Source: Phycisphaerae bacterium (GTDB taxonomy: Bacteria > Planctomycetota > Phycisphaerae > UBA1845 > Fen-1342). Taken from it: a DNA stretch of 64,000 nt. The translations under genes were made by a program, and so were the position numbers. Below the pieces are notes generated by a model. It did not search any database and was not told where the DNA came from. It saw only the letters and a list, made by a program, of their open reading frames with translations. Numbering within the stretch: the first letter of the stretch is position 1; every line of letters begins with the position of its first letter. The stretch spans positions 186,001 to 250,000 of the forward strand of contig JAUIEC010000003.1 of the NCBI GenBank assembly GCA_030428945.1, given 5' to 3'. Positions 19,025-28,026 of the stretch are shown here, piece by piece.

Positions 19025-19596
19025 CGCTTGTCGCTCAGTTCACGTTGTAGCCACGTCCGGCCGTGCGCCCAGATCTGATCCACGGTCCTCGGAGCGATGC
19101 CGAGCGCCTCTCCGATCTGTTCGCGGGTCAATCCACCGAAGAATCGCAGCTCGACCACTTCAGCCATCCGCGTGTCGAGCGACGCAAGCCGGCCCAGCGC
19201 CTCATCCAGATCCAGCAGCAATTCGGGGTCACACTCATCTTGTTGCGTTTCCGCCGTATCAGCGACGCCGAGCGGGACACGTCCGCGCCCGCCGCCTCGC
19301 TTCAGTCGGTTGCGCGCCCGTGCGTCGTCGATGCGAATCCGACGCATGGCCTTCGCGGCCGCCGCGAAGAAATGGCAGCGGTTCTTGAAGTCAACGGCTG
19401 TCGCGCCGATCAGGCGCAGGTACGCCTCGTTTACCAGCGCTGTCGGCTGGAGGGTCCGAGGTGACTCGGTCGCCATCTGACGCTGCGCCATCGCTCTGAG
19501 CTCGCCGTAGACGGTTTCCCAGAGCTCAGTGTGTGCGGCAGCATCTCCGTTGCAGCTGGCGGCCAGGAGTTGTGTGATTGGCTCGTTCGATGACAC
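19021..19596 (-). CDS. ECF RNA polymerase sigma factor
   Basis: This is a 191-residue ECF factor of the planctomycete-rich Sig-70 X6-like group. Region 2 includes LWETVYGELRAMAQRQM and LVNEAYLRLIGATAVDF. The basic RRIRIDDARARNRLKRGGGRG leads towards region 4, which reads DTRMAEVVELRFFGGLTREQ with the helix-turn-helix EALGIAPRTVDQIWAHGRTW. ATG at 19596. Its 3' end overlaps the kinase gene by 4 nt, the tightest of the four sigma/kinase pairs in this window. Regulation by the kinase is inferred from this coupling. Confidence 0.9.
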   Translation of the reverse strand: MSSNEPITQLLAASCNGDAAAHTELWETVYGELRAMAQRQMATESPRTLQPTALVNEAYLRLIGATAVDFKNRCHFFAAAAKAMRRIRIDDARARNRLKRGGGRGRVPLGVADTAETQQDECDPELLLDLDEALGRLASLDTRMAEVVELRFFGGLTREQIGEALGIAPRTVDQIWAHGRTWLQRELSDKR

Positions 19597-19677
19597 CGGA
19601 ACTGCTCGTTACTGCTTGCAGTCCTTAATGCTACACGGTCAGGATCTGAATCCCAAACCAAAGCTTAGGAGTACCCA

Positions 19678-20220
19678 ATGAGCCACTACGTAGAATGCCA
19701 GACAGAATTCCGCGACCCGCAGGCCCTCGTCGCCGCCCTGATCGAGGGCGGCTTCGCGGCCGAGCAGGTCGAAATCCAGGCCGAGGTCCAGCCGCTGTAC
19801 GGCTACCAGGGCGACCGGCGTGCCCAGCAGGCCCACATCATCGTGCGTCGCCAGCACGTCGGCCAGGCCGCCAACGACGTCGGCTGGGAGCGGCAGCCCG
19901 GTGGCACGTACCGTGCCTGGATCTCCGAGTACGACGTCCGGCACCGCATCGACCAGACGATGCAGGACCTGATCAAGCAGACCTACGCCTACTGCGCGAT
20001 CGAGCGTCAGCAGCGGGCCCGCGGGCGAAAGGTGACGCGGACGCGGCTGCCCAGCAGCGAGATCGAGCTGGTGGTCGAGGGGTACAGCTTGCCGATCGCT
20101 GCCTCCTTCGCGGAGGCAAACCCAGCGCCGACGCGTGACCCAAACGGGGCCGTGGCGCAGCTCGGCGGCCGCGGAATCCGGGCCGCGGGGGTGGCCGTGG
20201 GCGACATTTCTCGATTGTAA
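19678..20220 (+). CDS. DUF1257 (Ycf35-like) protein
   Basis: This is a 180-residue soluble protein. The ATG at 19678 follows AGGAG at 6 nt. The family signature opens with MSHYVECQTEFRDPQALVAA. It continues with AHIIVRRQHVGQAANDVGWE, GGTYRAWISEYD and a helical IDQTMQDLIKQTYAY. The C-terminal 40 residues are variable. DUF1257 proteins occur in cyanobacteria, plastids (ycf35), planctomycetes and phages, often close to Ycf46-type AAA and DUF2997 genes. The function is not known. In this window the likely AAA partner at 13.3-14.05 kb is broken while this gene is intact. Confidence 0.75.
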   Translation: MSHYVECQTEFRDPQALVAALIEGGFAAEQVEIQAEVQPLYGYQGDRRAQQAHIIVRRQHVGQAANDVGWERQPGGTYRAWISEYDVRHRIDQTMQDLIKQTYAYCAIERQQRARGRKVTRTRLPSSEIELVVEGYSLPIAASFAEANPAPTRDPNGAVAQLGGRGIRAAGVAVGDISRL

Positions 20221-20329
20221 GGCGGCATTCAAGCCTGCTTCAGCCGCACCGTCCATACTTGCATCGTGCCGGGAACGCCTCGCCGAACCGGGCGGGCGCG
20301 TCCGCGGCCGACGACCAAAGGAGTATGAC

Positions 20330-20503
20330 ATGAATCGAATGCGATGGTGGACGAAGTACCTGGTGCTCGGTGGCATGACGCTCGCGGGGCCGCTCTCGAT
20401 GGGGGGCTGCGAACTGAGCTGCAACAGCAACGACGTCGAGGACGTGGTCGACGAGGTCGGGGACGAAATGGAAGACGTCGCCGAGAAACTCAAGGGTGAC
20501 TGA
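20330..20503 (+). CDS. Small acidic lipoprotein-like peptide
   Basis: This encodes 57 residues. The ATG at 20330 has a strong AAAGGAG at 7 nt. The N-terminus, MNRMRWWTKYLVLGGMTLA, is basic then hydrophobic and ends in a lipobox-like LSMGGC, followed by a short acidic helix rich in D, E and V. It is probably a small exported lipoprotein or a spacer protein in the envelope. No family was recognised. Confidence 0.6.
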   Translation: MNRMRWWTKYLVLGGMTLAGPLSMGGCELSCNSNDVEDVVDEVGDEMEDVAEKLKGD

Positions 20504-20665
20504 TCCTTCGCGAGTGCTGGGGTGAGATGGTGCACGGGCAAAGGTGGCGTCGTCGTGGGGCAGACCGTTCTCCCCCGCGTCCGCCGCGCCCGTGGCGTTG
20601 GAGCGGTGCCCGCGCATGCGCGACACCAGCATCTGTTTAATGGATCCAATCGCGTTGTTGCCGCC

Positions 20666-20744
20666 GTGAAAGAGTGAAGGAGTGAAAGAGGGAAGAACGT
20701 CGCGAAACCGCCCTCTTTCGCTCCTTCACATTTCCACTCTTCAC
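20666..20744. repeat. Imperfect inverted repeat built of an 8-nt unit
   Basis: The left arm (20666-20692) is made of GTGAAAGA/GTGAAGGA units. The right arm (20711-20744) is its near complement (CCCTCTTTCGCTCCTTCAC and onward). The 280-bp gap between the lipoprotein and the DUF3592 gene holds only this. The same unit, in one orientation, recurs at 33765-33808. Confidence 0.7.
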
Positions 20745-20782
20745 GAGCCCTGGCAGCTCATTTGCATCCGTCAGACACGACG

Positions 20783-22198
20783 CTAGAGCAGTTCCGCGCC
20801 GCGCAGCAGCACGTACATCCCCAGCAGTGCCAGCGGGGCGATCACGCAATGCACGAGAAGGCCGGCGGCGGAGCGCGATGTTGCGATCGTGCCTTCCAGT
20901 TGACTCGACAGCAGCACGTTCCTCTTCGGCCGACGCGGGTCGTACAGCACCGTCACCTCGTCGGGCCCCCGGGATCGTTGGCCGGGACTGTAGCGGCGGG
21001 CGCGGTAGGAGGCACCCTGCACGGAGAACTGGTGCCGGGTTGTCATCGAGGGGACCTGCTCGTCTTCGTGTCGAGTCTGATGCGCGGCCTCGCCACGCCG
21101 GGCCGTCGCGGCCACGCCGTGCCGCAGCAGCCACGCGACATGAACCCCGTGGCGGTACATCCCGAGCAGGCCGAGCACCAGCAGTAGCACCACGCCCAGC
21201 GGAATCGCGCTGTGCCACCAGGTCAGTTCCGACGGCCGGGCGCCGACGATCGCGCCGCGGTCCGGCCGATCAGCCGACACGACGATCGGCACCTCTTCGC
21301 CTTCGCTGTACTTCCGGCCGCGGGTGAAACTGCCGCTCTGGTACGACCGGCCCGCGAACTCGTAGTCGATCAGGTACTGGTAGACCGGGACGCTCAACTC
21401 GCGCGAGTCGAGCTTGCGGACGTCGGTCACCCGGCCGGTGACGGTCTGCTCGTCGTCCTGCGAGCGGAAGAGCCGAGCCCAGGATGCCGGGCCGTCCATG
21501 ATCACGAAGATGAAGACGAATCCGACCAGGAAGAACCAGGCGATCTGCGAGCCGAGCGGCCCGGCCATCACGGCCAGGCGCGCGGCGAACGGCACAGCGC
21601 GCGGCGGGGGGCGTGCGATCAGTTCGGCGGCCGGCCCCGGTTGCGCTTCGTCGTCGTCGTCGGGCGTGTTCGGCATGACCAGCGCGGCCAGCAGCAGGCC
21701 CGAGAAGACCAGTCCGACCGTCAGGAACGGGAAGGCCAGCAGGAACATGCGGCGGGGCGCGTCGGCGCCGCGGTCCCGGCGGAAGACGGCCTGGCCGGGG
21801 TCGTCCGGGTTGACGAAGCAGACGGCCTCCGCGCCCGGCGGAAAGGACGCGTGGATCGACTCCTCGAAGACGTCATCGTCACCGAAACGGCCGACGATCG
21901 TATCGAGTTGATCGCCGCGGTACGCCTGCCCGTCGACGGTGTAGCGAAACACCAGGTCGAGCATGCGGCCGTCGTCAGTCGAGCGAAACTCGCAGACCTC
22001 GATCACGCAGGGTGTCTCGCGCCAGGTGCTTGCCGCGGCCCGGGTCGCGGACGAGTGCTGCCGCATCGCCAGCAGACCGAGGCCGACGGCGAGCGGAACC
22101 AGCGCGAAGATCAGCATGCCCAGCAGGGCCCCGACCGCGCCGTGGCCGGACCGGGTCGCAGACGTTCTGTTCGGATCGCGGGATTGCATGCTTCGCAT
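20783..22198 (-). CDS. DUF3592-like multi-pass membrane protein
   Basis: This is a 471-residue membrane protein. Five hydrophobic segments are visible: near residues 23-45, about 150-172, 215-240, 335-355 and 445-468. Between them are repeated DUF3592-type beta domains with the family pattern of a converting length or unit phrase. Examples are LDLVFRYTVDGQAYRGDQL, VCFVNPDDPGQAVF, YLIDYEFAGRSYQSG and VTVLYDPRRPKRNVLL. The protein appears to contain three such modules, more than the single module usual for the family. The start could be ATG 22198 or ATG 22189. Function unknown. Confidence 0.75.
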   Translation of the reverse strand: MRSMQSRDPNRTSATRSGHGAVGALLGMLIFALVPLAVGLGLLAMRQHSSATRAAASTWRETPCVIEVCEFRSTDDGRMLDLVFRYTVDGQAYRGDQLDTIVGRFGDDDVFEESIHASFPPGAEAVCFVNPDDPGQAVFRRDRGADAPRRMFLLAFPFLTVGLVFSGLLLAALVMPNTPDDDDEAQPGPAAELIARPPPRAVPFAARLAVMAGPLGSQIAWFFLVGFVFIFVIMDGPASWARLFRSQDDEQTVTGRVTDVRKLDSRELSVPVYQYLIDYEFAGRSYQSGSFTRGRKYSEGEEVPIVVSADRPDRGAIVGARPSELTWWHSAIPLGVVLLLVLGLLGMYRHGVHVAWLLRHGVAATARRGEAAHQTRHEDEQVPSMTTRHQFSVQGASYRARRYSPGQRSRGPDEVTVLYDPRRPKRNVLLSSQLEGTIATSRSAAGLLVHCVIAPLALLGMYVLLRGAELL

Positions 22199-22285
22199 GA
22201 TAGGCGTTTCGCGGCCGGCCGCGGCGCGGTTCCCGACGGGCGCGGACGCGGCGGGTTGTTATGATCACCAGCCAGGAGCGTCGCC

Positions 22286-25200
22286 GTGCAGCAGATCGAA
22301 ACGCAACTCTTGCTGAGCGCCAGTGACCTGGCCGGTTTCCTGGCGTGTCGTCACCTCGCCAGCCTCGACCAGCGGGCCGCCCTCGGGCAGATCGAGCGGC
22401 CGGCGCGGTACGGTCCCCGCCTGCAGGGGCTGATCGAGCGCGGGTTGCAGCACGAGCGGGAGTACGTCGCTGACCTGCGGGCCCGCGGGCTGCAGGTGGT
22501 CGAACTGAACCAGGAGTACAAGCGACCTGACCCGGACGAAACGCTGGGCATCATGCGCAGCGGTGCCGATGCGATCGTGCAGGCCGGGCTGGCGTCCGGG
22601 CGCTGGCAGGGACTGGCCGACGTGCTGCTGCGGGTTCCGCGACGCAGCACGCTCGGCGACTGGTCCTACGAGGTGGTCGATACCAAGCTGGCCCAGGAGA
22701 CGCGGGCCGGGACCGTGCTGCAGTTGAGCCTGTACAGCGACCTGCTGGCCGGACTGCAGGGGGTCGTGCCGCGCGAGATGCACGTCATCAAGCCCGGCGA
22801 TCCGTTCGCCCGCGAGTCGTTCCGCGTCGCCGACTTCCAGGCCTACTACCGCCTGGTCGCCGGCCAGTTGGTGGCCGCGGTCGAGGGCGGGCCGGCGGAC
22901 GACACGTATCCGTACCCGGTCGACCACTGCCAGGTGTGCCGCTGGTGGCGCGACTGCACGGACCGGCGTCACGCGGATGATCATCTCAGCCTGATCGCCG
23001 GCGTCCGCACGTTGCAGGTGCAGGAACTGGAGCGTCGCGGGATTGTCACGCTCGAACAGTTCGCGACCCGAACGGCGCCGCTCGATGCGCCACCGGCCCG
23101 CGGAAGCATCGAGAGCTACGAGGCCGCCCACGACCAGGCGCGGGTGCAGCTTGAGGGTCGCCGCCGCGGCGCGCCGTTCTGGAAGTTCCTGCCGGTCGAG
23201 CCCGGGCGCGGCTTCTGCCGCCTGCCGGCTCCGTCGGCGGGTGACATCTTCCTGGACTTCGAGGGGGATCCGCACGTTCCCGGCGGCGGGCTCGAATACC
23301 TGACCGGGTACGCCTGGGTCGATGACGGGCAGCAGCGCTACCAGGCCTCCTGGGCCACCGGTCCGCTTGAGGAACGGGCCGCCTACGAGACGTTCATCGA
23401 CTTCGTGCGGGCGCGGCTGCGGACCTTCCCGGATCTGCACGTCTATCACTACGCGCCGTACGAGCCGACGGCACTGAAGCGGTTGATGGGACGCTACGCC
23501 AGTCGCGAAGGCGAGATGGACGAACTGCTGCGGAGCGAGCGACTGGTGGATCTGCACCGGGTCGCGCGGCAGGCGCTGCGGGCCAGCGTCGAACGTTACT
23601 CGCTGAAGGATCTCGAAGTGTTCGCCGGCTTCACCCGCGGGCAGGACCTGCGGGAGGCCTCCGCGTCGATGCGCCGGGTGGAGCACGCGCTCGAGTTCGG
23701 CCGACCTGACGCGCTGGATCCCGAGGATCGCGAGCGCGTCACGGCCTACAACCGCGACGACTGCCTGGCGACCAGGGCGCTGCGCGACTGGCTCGAACGC
23801 CAGCGAAGCGCCTGCCAGCAGGCGCGCGGTGACGCGATCCCGCGTCCGGACATCCCGGACGGTCAGGCTTCGGACGCCGTCGCCGAGCGGGCCGAGGACG
23901 TCCAGCGAGTCTACGCGCGGCTGGTGGCCGACCTGCCGCCGGACCCGGAGGTCCGGTCCCCGGCCGAGCGTGGCCGCTGGCTGCTGGCGCACCTGCTGGA
24001 GTACTTCCGCCGCGAGGACCGATGTGCCTGGTGGGAGTTCTTCCGCCTGTGCGAACTCGATGACGATGCCCTGCTGGAGGAACGCAAGGGTATCAGCGGG
24101 CTGGTCTTCGAGGCGCGCGACGGTGGCCGCGACACCTACCCGATCCATCGCTACCGCTTTCCGCCGCAGGAGATCAGCCTGGACGTCGGCGACGGGCTGT
24201 ATGAATCGGCCGACCTGCGGATCGGTGCCATCAGCCGTATCGATCCCGTGGCCGGCCTGGTCTGGATCAAGAAGTCCCGGGCCGCGGCGGGCACGCATCC
24301 GTCGCGCGTCGTGGTCAACGAACGTGTCGCCCCCGGTCCGCTGCCCGAGGCGCTGCTGTGCGTCGCGGATGACATCGCCGAACGCGGAATGGAGGCGACC
24401 CGTTATGCCGCGGCCCGCGACCTGCTGCTGCAGCGCCCGCCGCGCGGTGCTGCCGGAGGTGTCGGCGCGGCGTTGCGCCGGCCGGACGAGCAGCCACTCG
24501 CGGCCGCGGAGCGCATCGCGCTGGGCCTGGACGGCGGCGTTCTGGCGGTGCAGGGGCCGCCCGGATCCGGCAAGACCTTTGTCGGCGCGGGTACCATTGT
24601 GCGTCTCGTGCGTGCGGGCAGGCGGGTCGGCGTCACGGCCGTCAGTCACAAGGCCATTCTGCATTTGCTTCGCAAGGTTCGCGAAGCGGCCCGCGAGGTC
24701 GAGGTCCCGTTGACGGTTCGGCACAAGCACGGCAGGCACGCGACAGACGAGGACGAAATCAGCGGTCCGATGACGTCCGAGGAGATCGAGTCGCTCCTGG
24801 CCCGGGGTGGCGTCGTCGGGGCGACCGTCTGGCAATGGGCGCGGGCGGAGGCCGAAGCCACGCTCGACTACCTGTTCGTCGACGAGGCCGGGCAGATGTC
24901 GCTGGCGATGGTGCTGGCCGCCAGTCGGGCGACGCGCAACCTGGTGCTGCTCGGTGATCCGCAACAACTGGAACAGCCGCAGCGCGGGGCGCACCCCGAG
25001 GGGGCCGAGGTGGCCGCACTGCAGCACCTGCTGGCCGGCCGGGCCGTGATGCCCGCGGACCGGGGCCTGTTCCTGGATCAGACCTGGCGGCTGAGTCCGG
25101 ACATCTGCCTGTACACCTCGGAGTTGTTCTACGAAGGCTGCCTGCACGCCGCCCCGGATCGGCAGTTGCAGGAGATTGTCGGGCCGAGCCCGTTCGCCGG

Positions 25201-25693
25201 CAGCGGCCTGTACCATGTTCCGGCCGCGCACGTCGGCAACCAGAACCCGGCCCCGGAGGAGGTCGAGATCGTCGGTCGCCTGGTCGAGCATCTGGCCGGC
25301 GGCGACCTGGCGTGGATCGATCCGGCGCGGGTTCGCCGTCCGCTGGGCCTGGACGACATCCTGATCGTCGCGCCGTACAACGCCCAGGTGCGGGCGCTGA
25401 CGGCCCGGCTTCCCGACGCGCGGATCGGAACGGTCGATCGCTTCCAGGGACTGGAGGCGGCCGTCGTGATCTACTCGATGACGAGTTCGTCGGCCGAGGA
25501 TGCGCCGCGCGGTCTCGGGTTCCTGTACGACCGGCATCGGCTGAACGTGGCGACGAGCCGGGCCCGCTGCGCGGTGATCCTGGTGGCGACCGATCGGCTG
25601 TTCGCGCCGGAGTGTCGCGCGCCCGAGCAGATGCGCCTGGCCAACGCGCTTTGTCGGTACCGCGAGATGGCCACGAGGGTCGCCGACTTCTGA
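22286..25693 (+). CDS. RecB-like nuclease / RNase H-like / SF1 helicase fusion (TM0106 type)
   Basis: This is a 1135-residue protein starting with GTG after AGGAG. The N-terminus is a TM0106-type RecB-family nuclease (SDLAGFLACRHLASLD, then SYEVVDTKLAQETRAGTVLQ with the nuclease D and K). A cysteine motif around YPVDHCQVCRWWRDCTDRRH may be part of an Fe-S or zinc site. The middle (about residues 320-510) is an RNase H-like exonuclease (DIFLDFEGDPH, then YHYAPYEPTALKRL and YNRDDCLATRAL). The C-terminus is a DNA2-like SF1 helicase: GPPGSGKT near residue 756, VDEAGQMS near 865, GDPQQLEQP, then VDRFQGLEAAVVI and NVATSRARCAVI. It acts on DNA in repair or defence. No partner gene is adjacent. Domain calls are firm. 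Confidence 0.85.
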   Translation: MQQIETQLLLSASDLAGFLACRHLASLDQRAALGQIERPARYGPRLQGLIERGLQHEREYVADLRARGLQVVELNQEYKRPDPDETLGIMRSGADAIVQAGLASGRWQGLADVLLRVPRRSTLGDWSYEVVDTKLAQETRAGTVLQLSLYSDLLAGLQGVVPREMHVIKPGDPFARESFRVADFQAYYRLVAGQLVAAVEGGPADDTYPYPVDHCQVCRWWRDCTDRRHADDHLSLIAGVRTLQVQELERRGIVTLEQFATRTAPLDAPPARGSIESYEAAHDQARVQLEGRRRGAPFWKFLPVEPGRGFCRLPAPSAGDIFLDFEGDPHVPGGGLEYLTGYAWVDDGQQRYQASWATGPLEERAAYETFIDFVRARLRTFPDLHVYHYAPYEPTALKRLMGRYASREGEMDELLRSERLVDLHRVARQALRASVERYSLKDLEVFAGFTRGQDLREASASMRRVEHALEFGRPDALDPEDRERVTAYNRDDCLATRALRDWLERQRSACQQARGDAIPRPDIPDGQASDAVAERAEDVQRVYARLVADLPPDPEVRSPAERGRWLLAHLLEYFRREDRCAWWEFFRLCELDDDALLEERKGISGLVFEARDGGRDTYPIHRYRFPPQEISLDVGDGLYESADLRIGAISRIDPVAGLVWIKKSRAAAGTHPSRVVVNERVAPGPLPEALLCVADDIAERGMEATRYAAARDLLLQRPPRGAAGGVGAALRRPDEQPLAAAERIALGLDGGVLAVQGPPGSGKTFVGAGTIVRLVRAGRRVGVTAVSHKAILHLLRKVREAAREVEVPLTVRHKHGRHATDEDEISGPMTSEEIESLLARGGVVGATVWQWARAEAEATLDYLFVDEAGQMSLAMVLAASRATRNLVLLGDPQQLEQPQRGAHPEGAEVAALQHLLAGRAVMPADRGLFLDQTWRLSPDICLYTSELFYEGCLHAAPDRQLQEIVGPSPFAGSGLYHVPAAHVGNQNPAPEEVEIVGRLVEHLAGGDLAWIDPARVRRPLGLDDILIVAPYNAQVRALTARLPDARIGTVDRFQGLEAAVVIYSMTSSSAEDAPRGLGFLYDRHRLNVATSRARCAVILVATDRLFAPECRAPEQMRLANALCRYREMATRVADF

Positions 25694-25701
25694 CCGGCGG
25701 G

Positions 25702-26616
25702 CTACAGGTCGGAGATGCTGGCGGCCGCCAGCCAGGCGCGCAGTCGGGTCGGGTTGGACAGGTGCTGGTCGTTCTTCTGGAAGTACTGTTCGATGGCCTT
25801 CCAGTTCGGCAGGATGATGACGATGTCACGCGACTCGGCCCGGTCCTCCCGCGAGTGCAGAATCGTCAGCATGCCGCTTTCGACATAGGCCTCGCGGTCG
25901 GTGTCCTTGTCGCCGATTCCGATCAGCAGTCCCGGCCAGGCCTTCTTCAGCCGCGCGAGCAGGGTCCGCTTCATCCCGGCCCGATCGACCAGGTCGCTGA
26001 GTGTCGGCGTGGTGAAGACCGGTCCGCGCGGGTAGCCGGACTTGCGCAGCCAGCGGCGGGTCTTCTCGGCCGTCATCCTCGGCCGCGCGGTGACATAGGC
26101 GATCTGGTAGGTCTCAGCCAGTTTGCGCAGGGCGCGGACGGAGTGGCGGATCGGCTCGGAGCCGTCGTCGTCCGGGTCGAGCAGCAGGTCGTCGAAGTCC
26201 GTGTCCGAGATGGTCCCGTCGATGTCCACCACGATCGTGGTCCGGTCCGCACGCCACGAGAACATCCGGGCCGTCGCCTCCAGGCGTGGCCGCCAGCGGA
26301 CGGTCGCGGCCGAGATGTCGGTGCCGGTCGCGTCGGCGGGGGGATGGATCAGCCACTGGCAGTAGCCTTCGTCGTTGGTGCGGCTGCGGGCGAAGCGGCG
26401 ACCGTCGGCCAGCAGTTCGATCTGCACATCCTCGACGCCGTTGCGCACGCCGAGCGGTCCGATGCGTTCGAGGAAGACGCGGACGAAGGCCGGGTGTTCG
26501 GGGACGATGACGACATCGTCGATGTCGAGCACGGCCTGCGAACAGCCGGCGCTGGTCAGCAACGTCAGGCAGGCCAGCAGACGGCGAGCGCAGCGTAACG
26601 TGGTCGCCTGGTACAC
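25702..26616 (-). CDS. Lipoprotein with LNS2-like HAD phosphatase domain
   Basis: This is a 304-residue protein. The GTG at 26616 is chosen because AAAGGAG lies 8 nt upstream and a lipoprotein signal with lipobox LTSAGC (Cys25) follows directly. After a beta-rich domain, a HAD-fold domain begins with VVDIDGTISD (nucleophile Asp131, acid Asp133). It continues with YVTARPRMTAEKTRRWLRKS and a late acidic IGIGDKDTDREAY. This arrangement resembles the LNS2/App1 type of phosphatidate phosphatase. A phosphatase anchored outside the inner membrane would be unusual, since this fold is mostly cytosolic. It converges with the helicase gene (8 nt apart). The substrate is inferred only by similarity. Confidence 0.75.
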   Translation of the reverse strand: MYQATTLRCARRLLACLTLLTSAGCSQAVLDIDDVVIVPEHPAFVRVFLERIGPLGVRNGVEDVQIELLADGRRFARSRTNDEGYCQWLIHPPADATGTDISAATVRWRPRLEATARMFSWRADRTTIVVDIDGTISDTDFDDLLLDPDDDGSEPIRHSVRALRKLAETYQIAYVTARPRMTAEKTRRWLRKSGYPRGPVFTTPTLSDLVDRAGMKRTLLARLKKAWPGLLIGIGDKDTDREAYVESGMLTILHSREDRAESRDIVIILPNWKAIEQYFQKNDQHLSNPTRLRAWLAAASISDL

Positions 26617-26660
26617 CGCTTCACTCCTTTGTTGCTGACCCGGGCCGGTCGGACCTGGTC

Positions 26661-27302
26661 TCAGGGTCCCGTTGCGGGCTGCGAGGTGACGTTGAAGGCT
26701 GACAGGCACGGCCCGAGGTAGAGCAGGTTGCCCACCAGTTCGGGCGCGGCGCCCGGGCGGAACCGGTATGGCTGGGCGAACCGGTGACAGTCGCCGGTGA
26801 CGCGTTCGCACCCTTCGAGGATCACGGCCGGCGACTGCTGGTCGTCGCGGGTGACGGATCCGTGGTGGGCGATGACATAGCTGCTGTGGGCGTGCCGGGC
26901 CATGTCGCGGCGGGCGGTCGCCAGCACGATCTGAATGTCGCCGCCGCTGTAGCGCCGCAACTCGTCGGCCTGCTGGTCACCGCTGGTGTCGTACAGCGCG
27001 AACGGGATGAACGGCTCGGGCCCGACGGATCGGAATGCCAGGTCCCGGCCGTGCTCCAGCCGCGCCCAGAGCTCCTCGGAGATCGCGACTTCGGTTGAAT
27101 CCCCGGCCGGTGGTTCGGCCTCGAGCGGAACGGGCGGGATGATCCGGGTATCGGGCGGTGGCGGTGCCGGCTGTGGTGCGCCGGGCGGCGCGAGCGCGGC
27201 CTCGGACGTCGTGGCGGTCTGGCCGGCCGGCCGTTCACAGGCGGCCAACAGCAGTCCCGGCAGCAGGGCCAGGCCGACGGCGCGTAGGGTTGGGCTGGCC
27301 AT
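26661..27302 (-). CDS. Lipoprotein of unknown function
   Basis: This encodes 213 residues from the ATG at 27302. A TTG further upstream would only add residues before the signal. The signal MASPTLRAVGLALLPGLLLA ends in lipobox LLAAC (Cys22), followed by a proline-rich linker. The globular part contains PEPFIPFALYDTSGDQQADE and IQIVLATARRDMARHAHSSY. A second cysteine pair is seen in GCERVTGDC. It lies 45 nt upstream of the HAD lipoprotein gene on the same strand, so the two are likely co-transcribed. No family was recognised. Confidence 0.7.
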   Translation of the reverse strand: MASPTLRAVGLALLPGLLLAACERPAGQTATTSEAALAPPGAPQPAPPPPDTRIIPPVPLEAEPPAGDSTEVAISEELWARLEHGRDLAFRSVGPEPFIPFALYDTSGDQQADELRRYSGGDIQIVLATARRDMARHAHSSYVIAHHGSVTRDDQQSPAVILEGCERVTGDCHRFAQPYRFRPGAAPELVGNLLYLGPCLSAFNVTSQPATGP

Positions 27303-27420
27303 GGGGGAGATTATCGCCGAACCGCGCGGGGCTGACAACGGAGTCCCGGCCGGTGCGCGCGGTGCGTCGCGTGGTGGAAGAGGGCGTGTGATCGGGGCCC
27401 GACGCGCGGCCGTGGTGGTA

Positions 27421-28026
27421 TCAGGCTTCGACGGCGGCGGCGAGGTGCACCAGGTCGGGCAGCGAGCCGGCCTGGGTCTTTTCCATGATGTGTGCGCGGT
27501 GGACCTGGACGGTCTTGTGGCTGAGTCCCAGGTCGGCGGCGATCTGCTTGACGCTCTGCCCGCGGACGAGCATTTCCATGACCTCGTGTTCGCGCGGGGT
27601 CAGGTTGGAGAGTCGCGCGGCGACGCGCTTGCGGGTGCTTTCCCGTTGTCGCAGTTCGGCGTCGCGGTCGAGCGCTTCCTGGATCCGGTCCAGGAGAGGC
27701 TGGGCCCGGAAGGGTTTCTCGATGAAGTCGAGGGCGCCGCGTTTGACGGCGTTGACCGCCATCGGCACGTCGCCATGTCCGGTAACAATGATGACCGGCA
27801 GGGTGACGCCGTCTTCGAGCAGTTTCTCCTGGAGTTCGAGCCCGCTCATGCCCGGCATGCGGACATCGACCACCAGGCATCCCGGACGGTCCGGCTGATA
27901 GGCATCGAGGAAGGCCCGGGCGGAATCGAACGTCTCGACCGATAAATTGACCGACTCCAGCAGGCGCGACATGGATTGCCGCATGGCCGGATCGTCATCG
28001 ACAACAAAGACAGTCGGGGCGCTCAT
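27421..28026 (-). CDS. FixJ-type response regulator
   Basis: This encodes 201 residues. The ATG at 28026 has GGGAG about 9 nt upstream. The receiver domain (1-120) has the acidic pair in FVVDDD, phosphoacceptor Asp54 in VVDVRMPGMSG, the Thr/Ser position in IIVTGHGD and Lys near 105 in FIEKPF. A LuxR-type helix-turn-helix (about 137-195) reads LTPREHEVMEMLVRGQSVKQ then GLSHKTVQVHRAHIMEKT. This is the FixJ/NarL architecture: phosphorylation promotes DNA binding. No histidine kinase gene lies next to it, so it is an orphan regulator in this window. Confidence 0.92.
   Translation of the reverse strand: MSAPTVFVVDDDPAMRQSMSRLLESVNLSVETFDSARAFLDAYQPDRPGCLVVDVRMPGMSGLELQEKLLEDGVTLPVIIVTGHGDVPMAVNAVKRGALDFIEKPFRAQPLLDRIQEALDRDAELRQRESTRKRVAARLSNLTPREHEVMEMLVRGQSVKQIAADLGLSHKTVQVHRAHIMEKTQAGSLPDLVHLAAAVEA

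Noticed and set aside
22265..25537. A 1090-residue open frame antisense to the helicase gene
   Set aside because: It is a mirror of the high-G+C third-codon bias of the plus-strand gene; the encoded protein is mostly R, Q, G and P without domains or a ribosome site.
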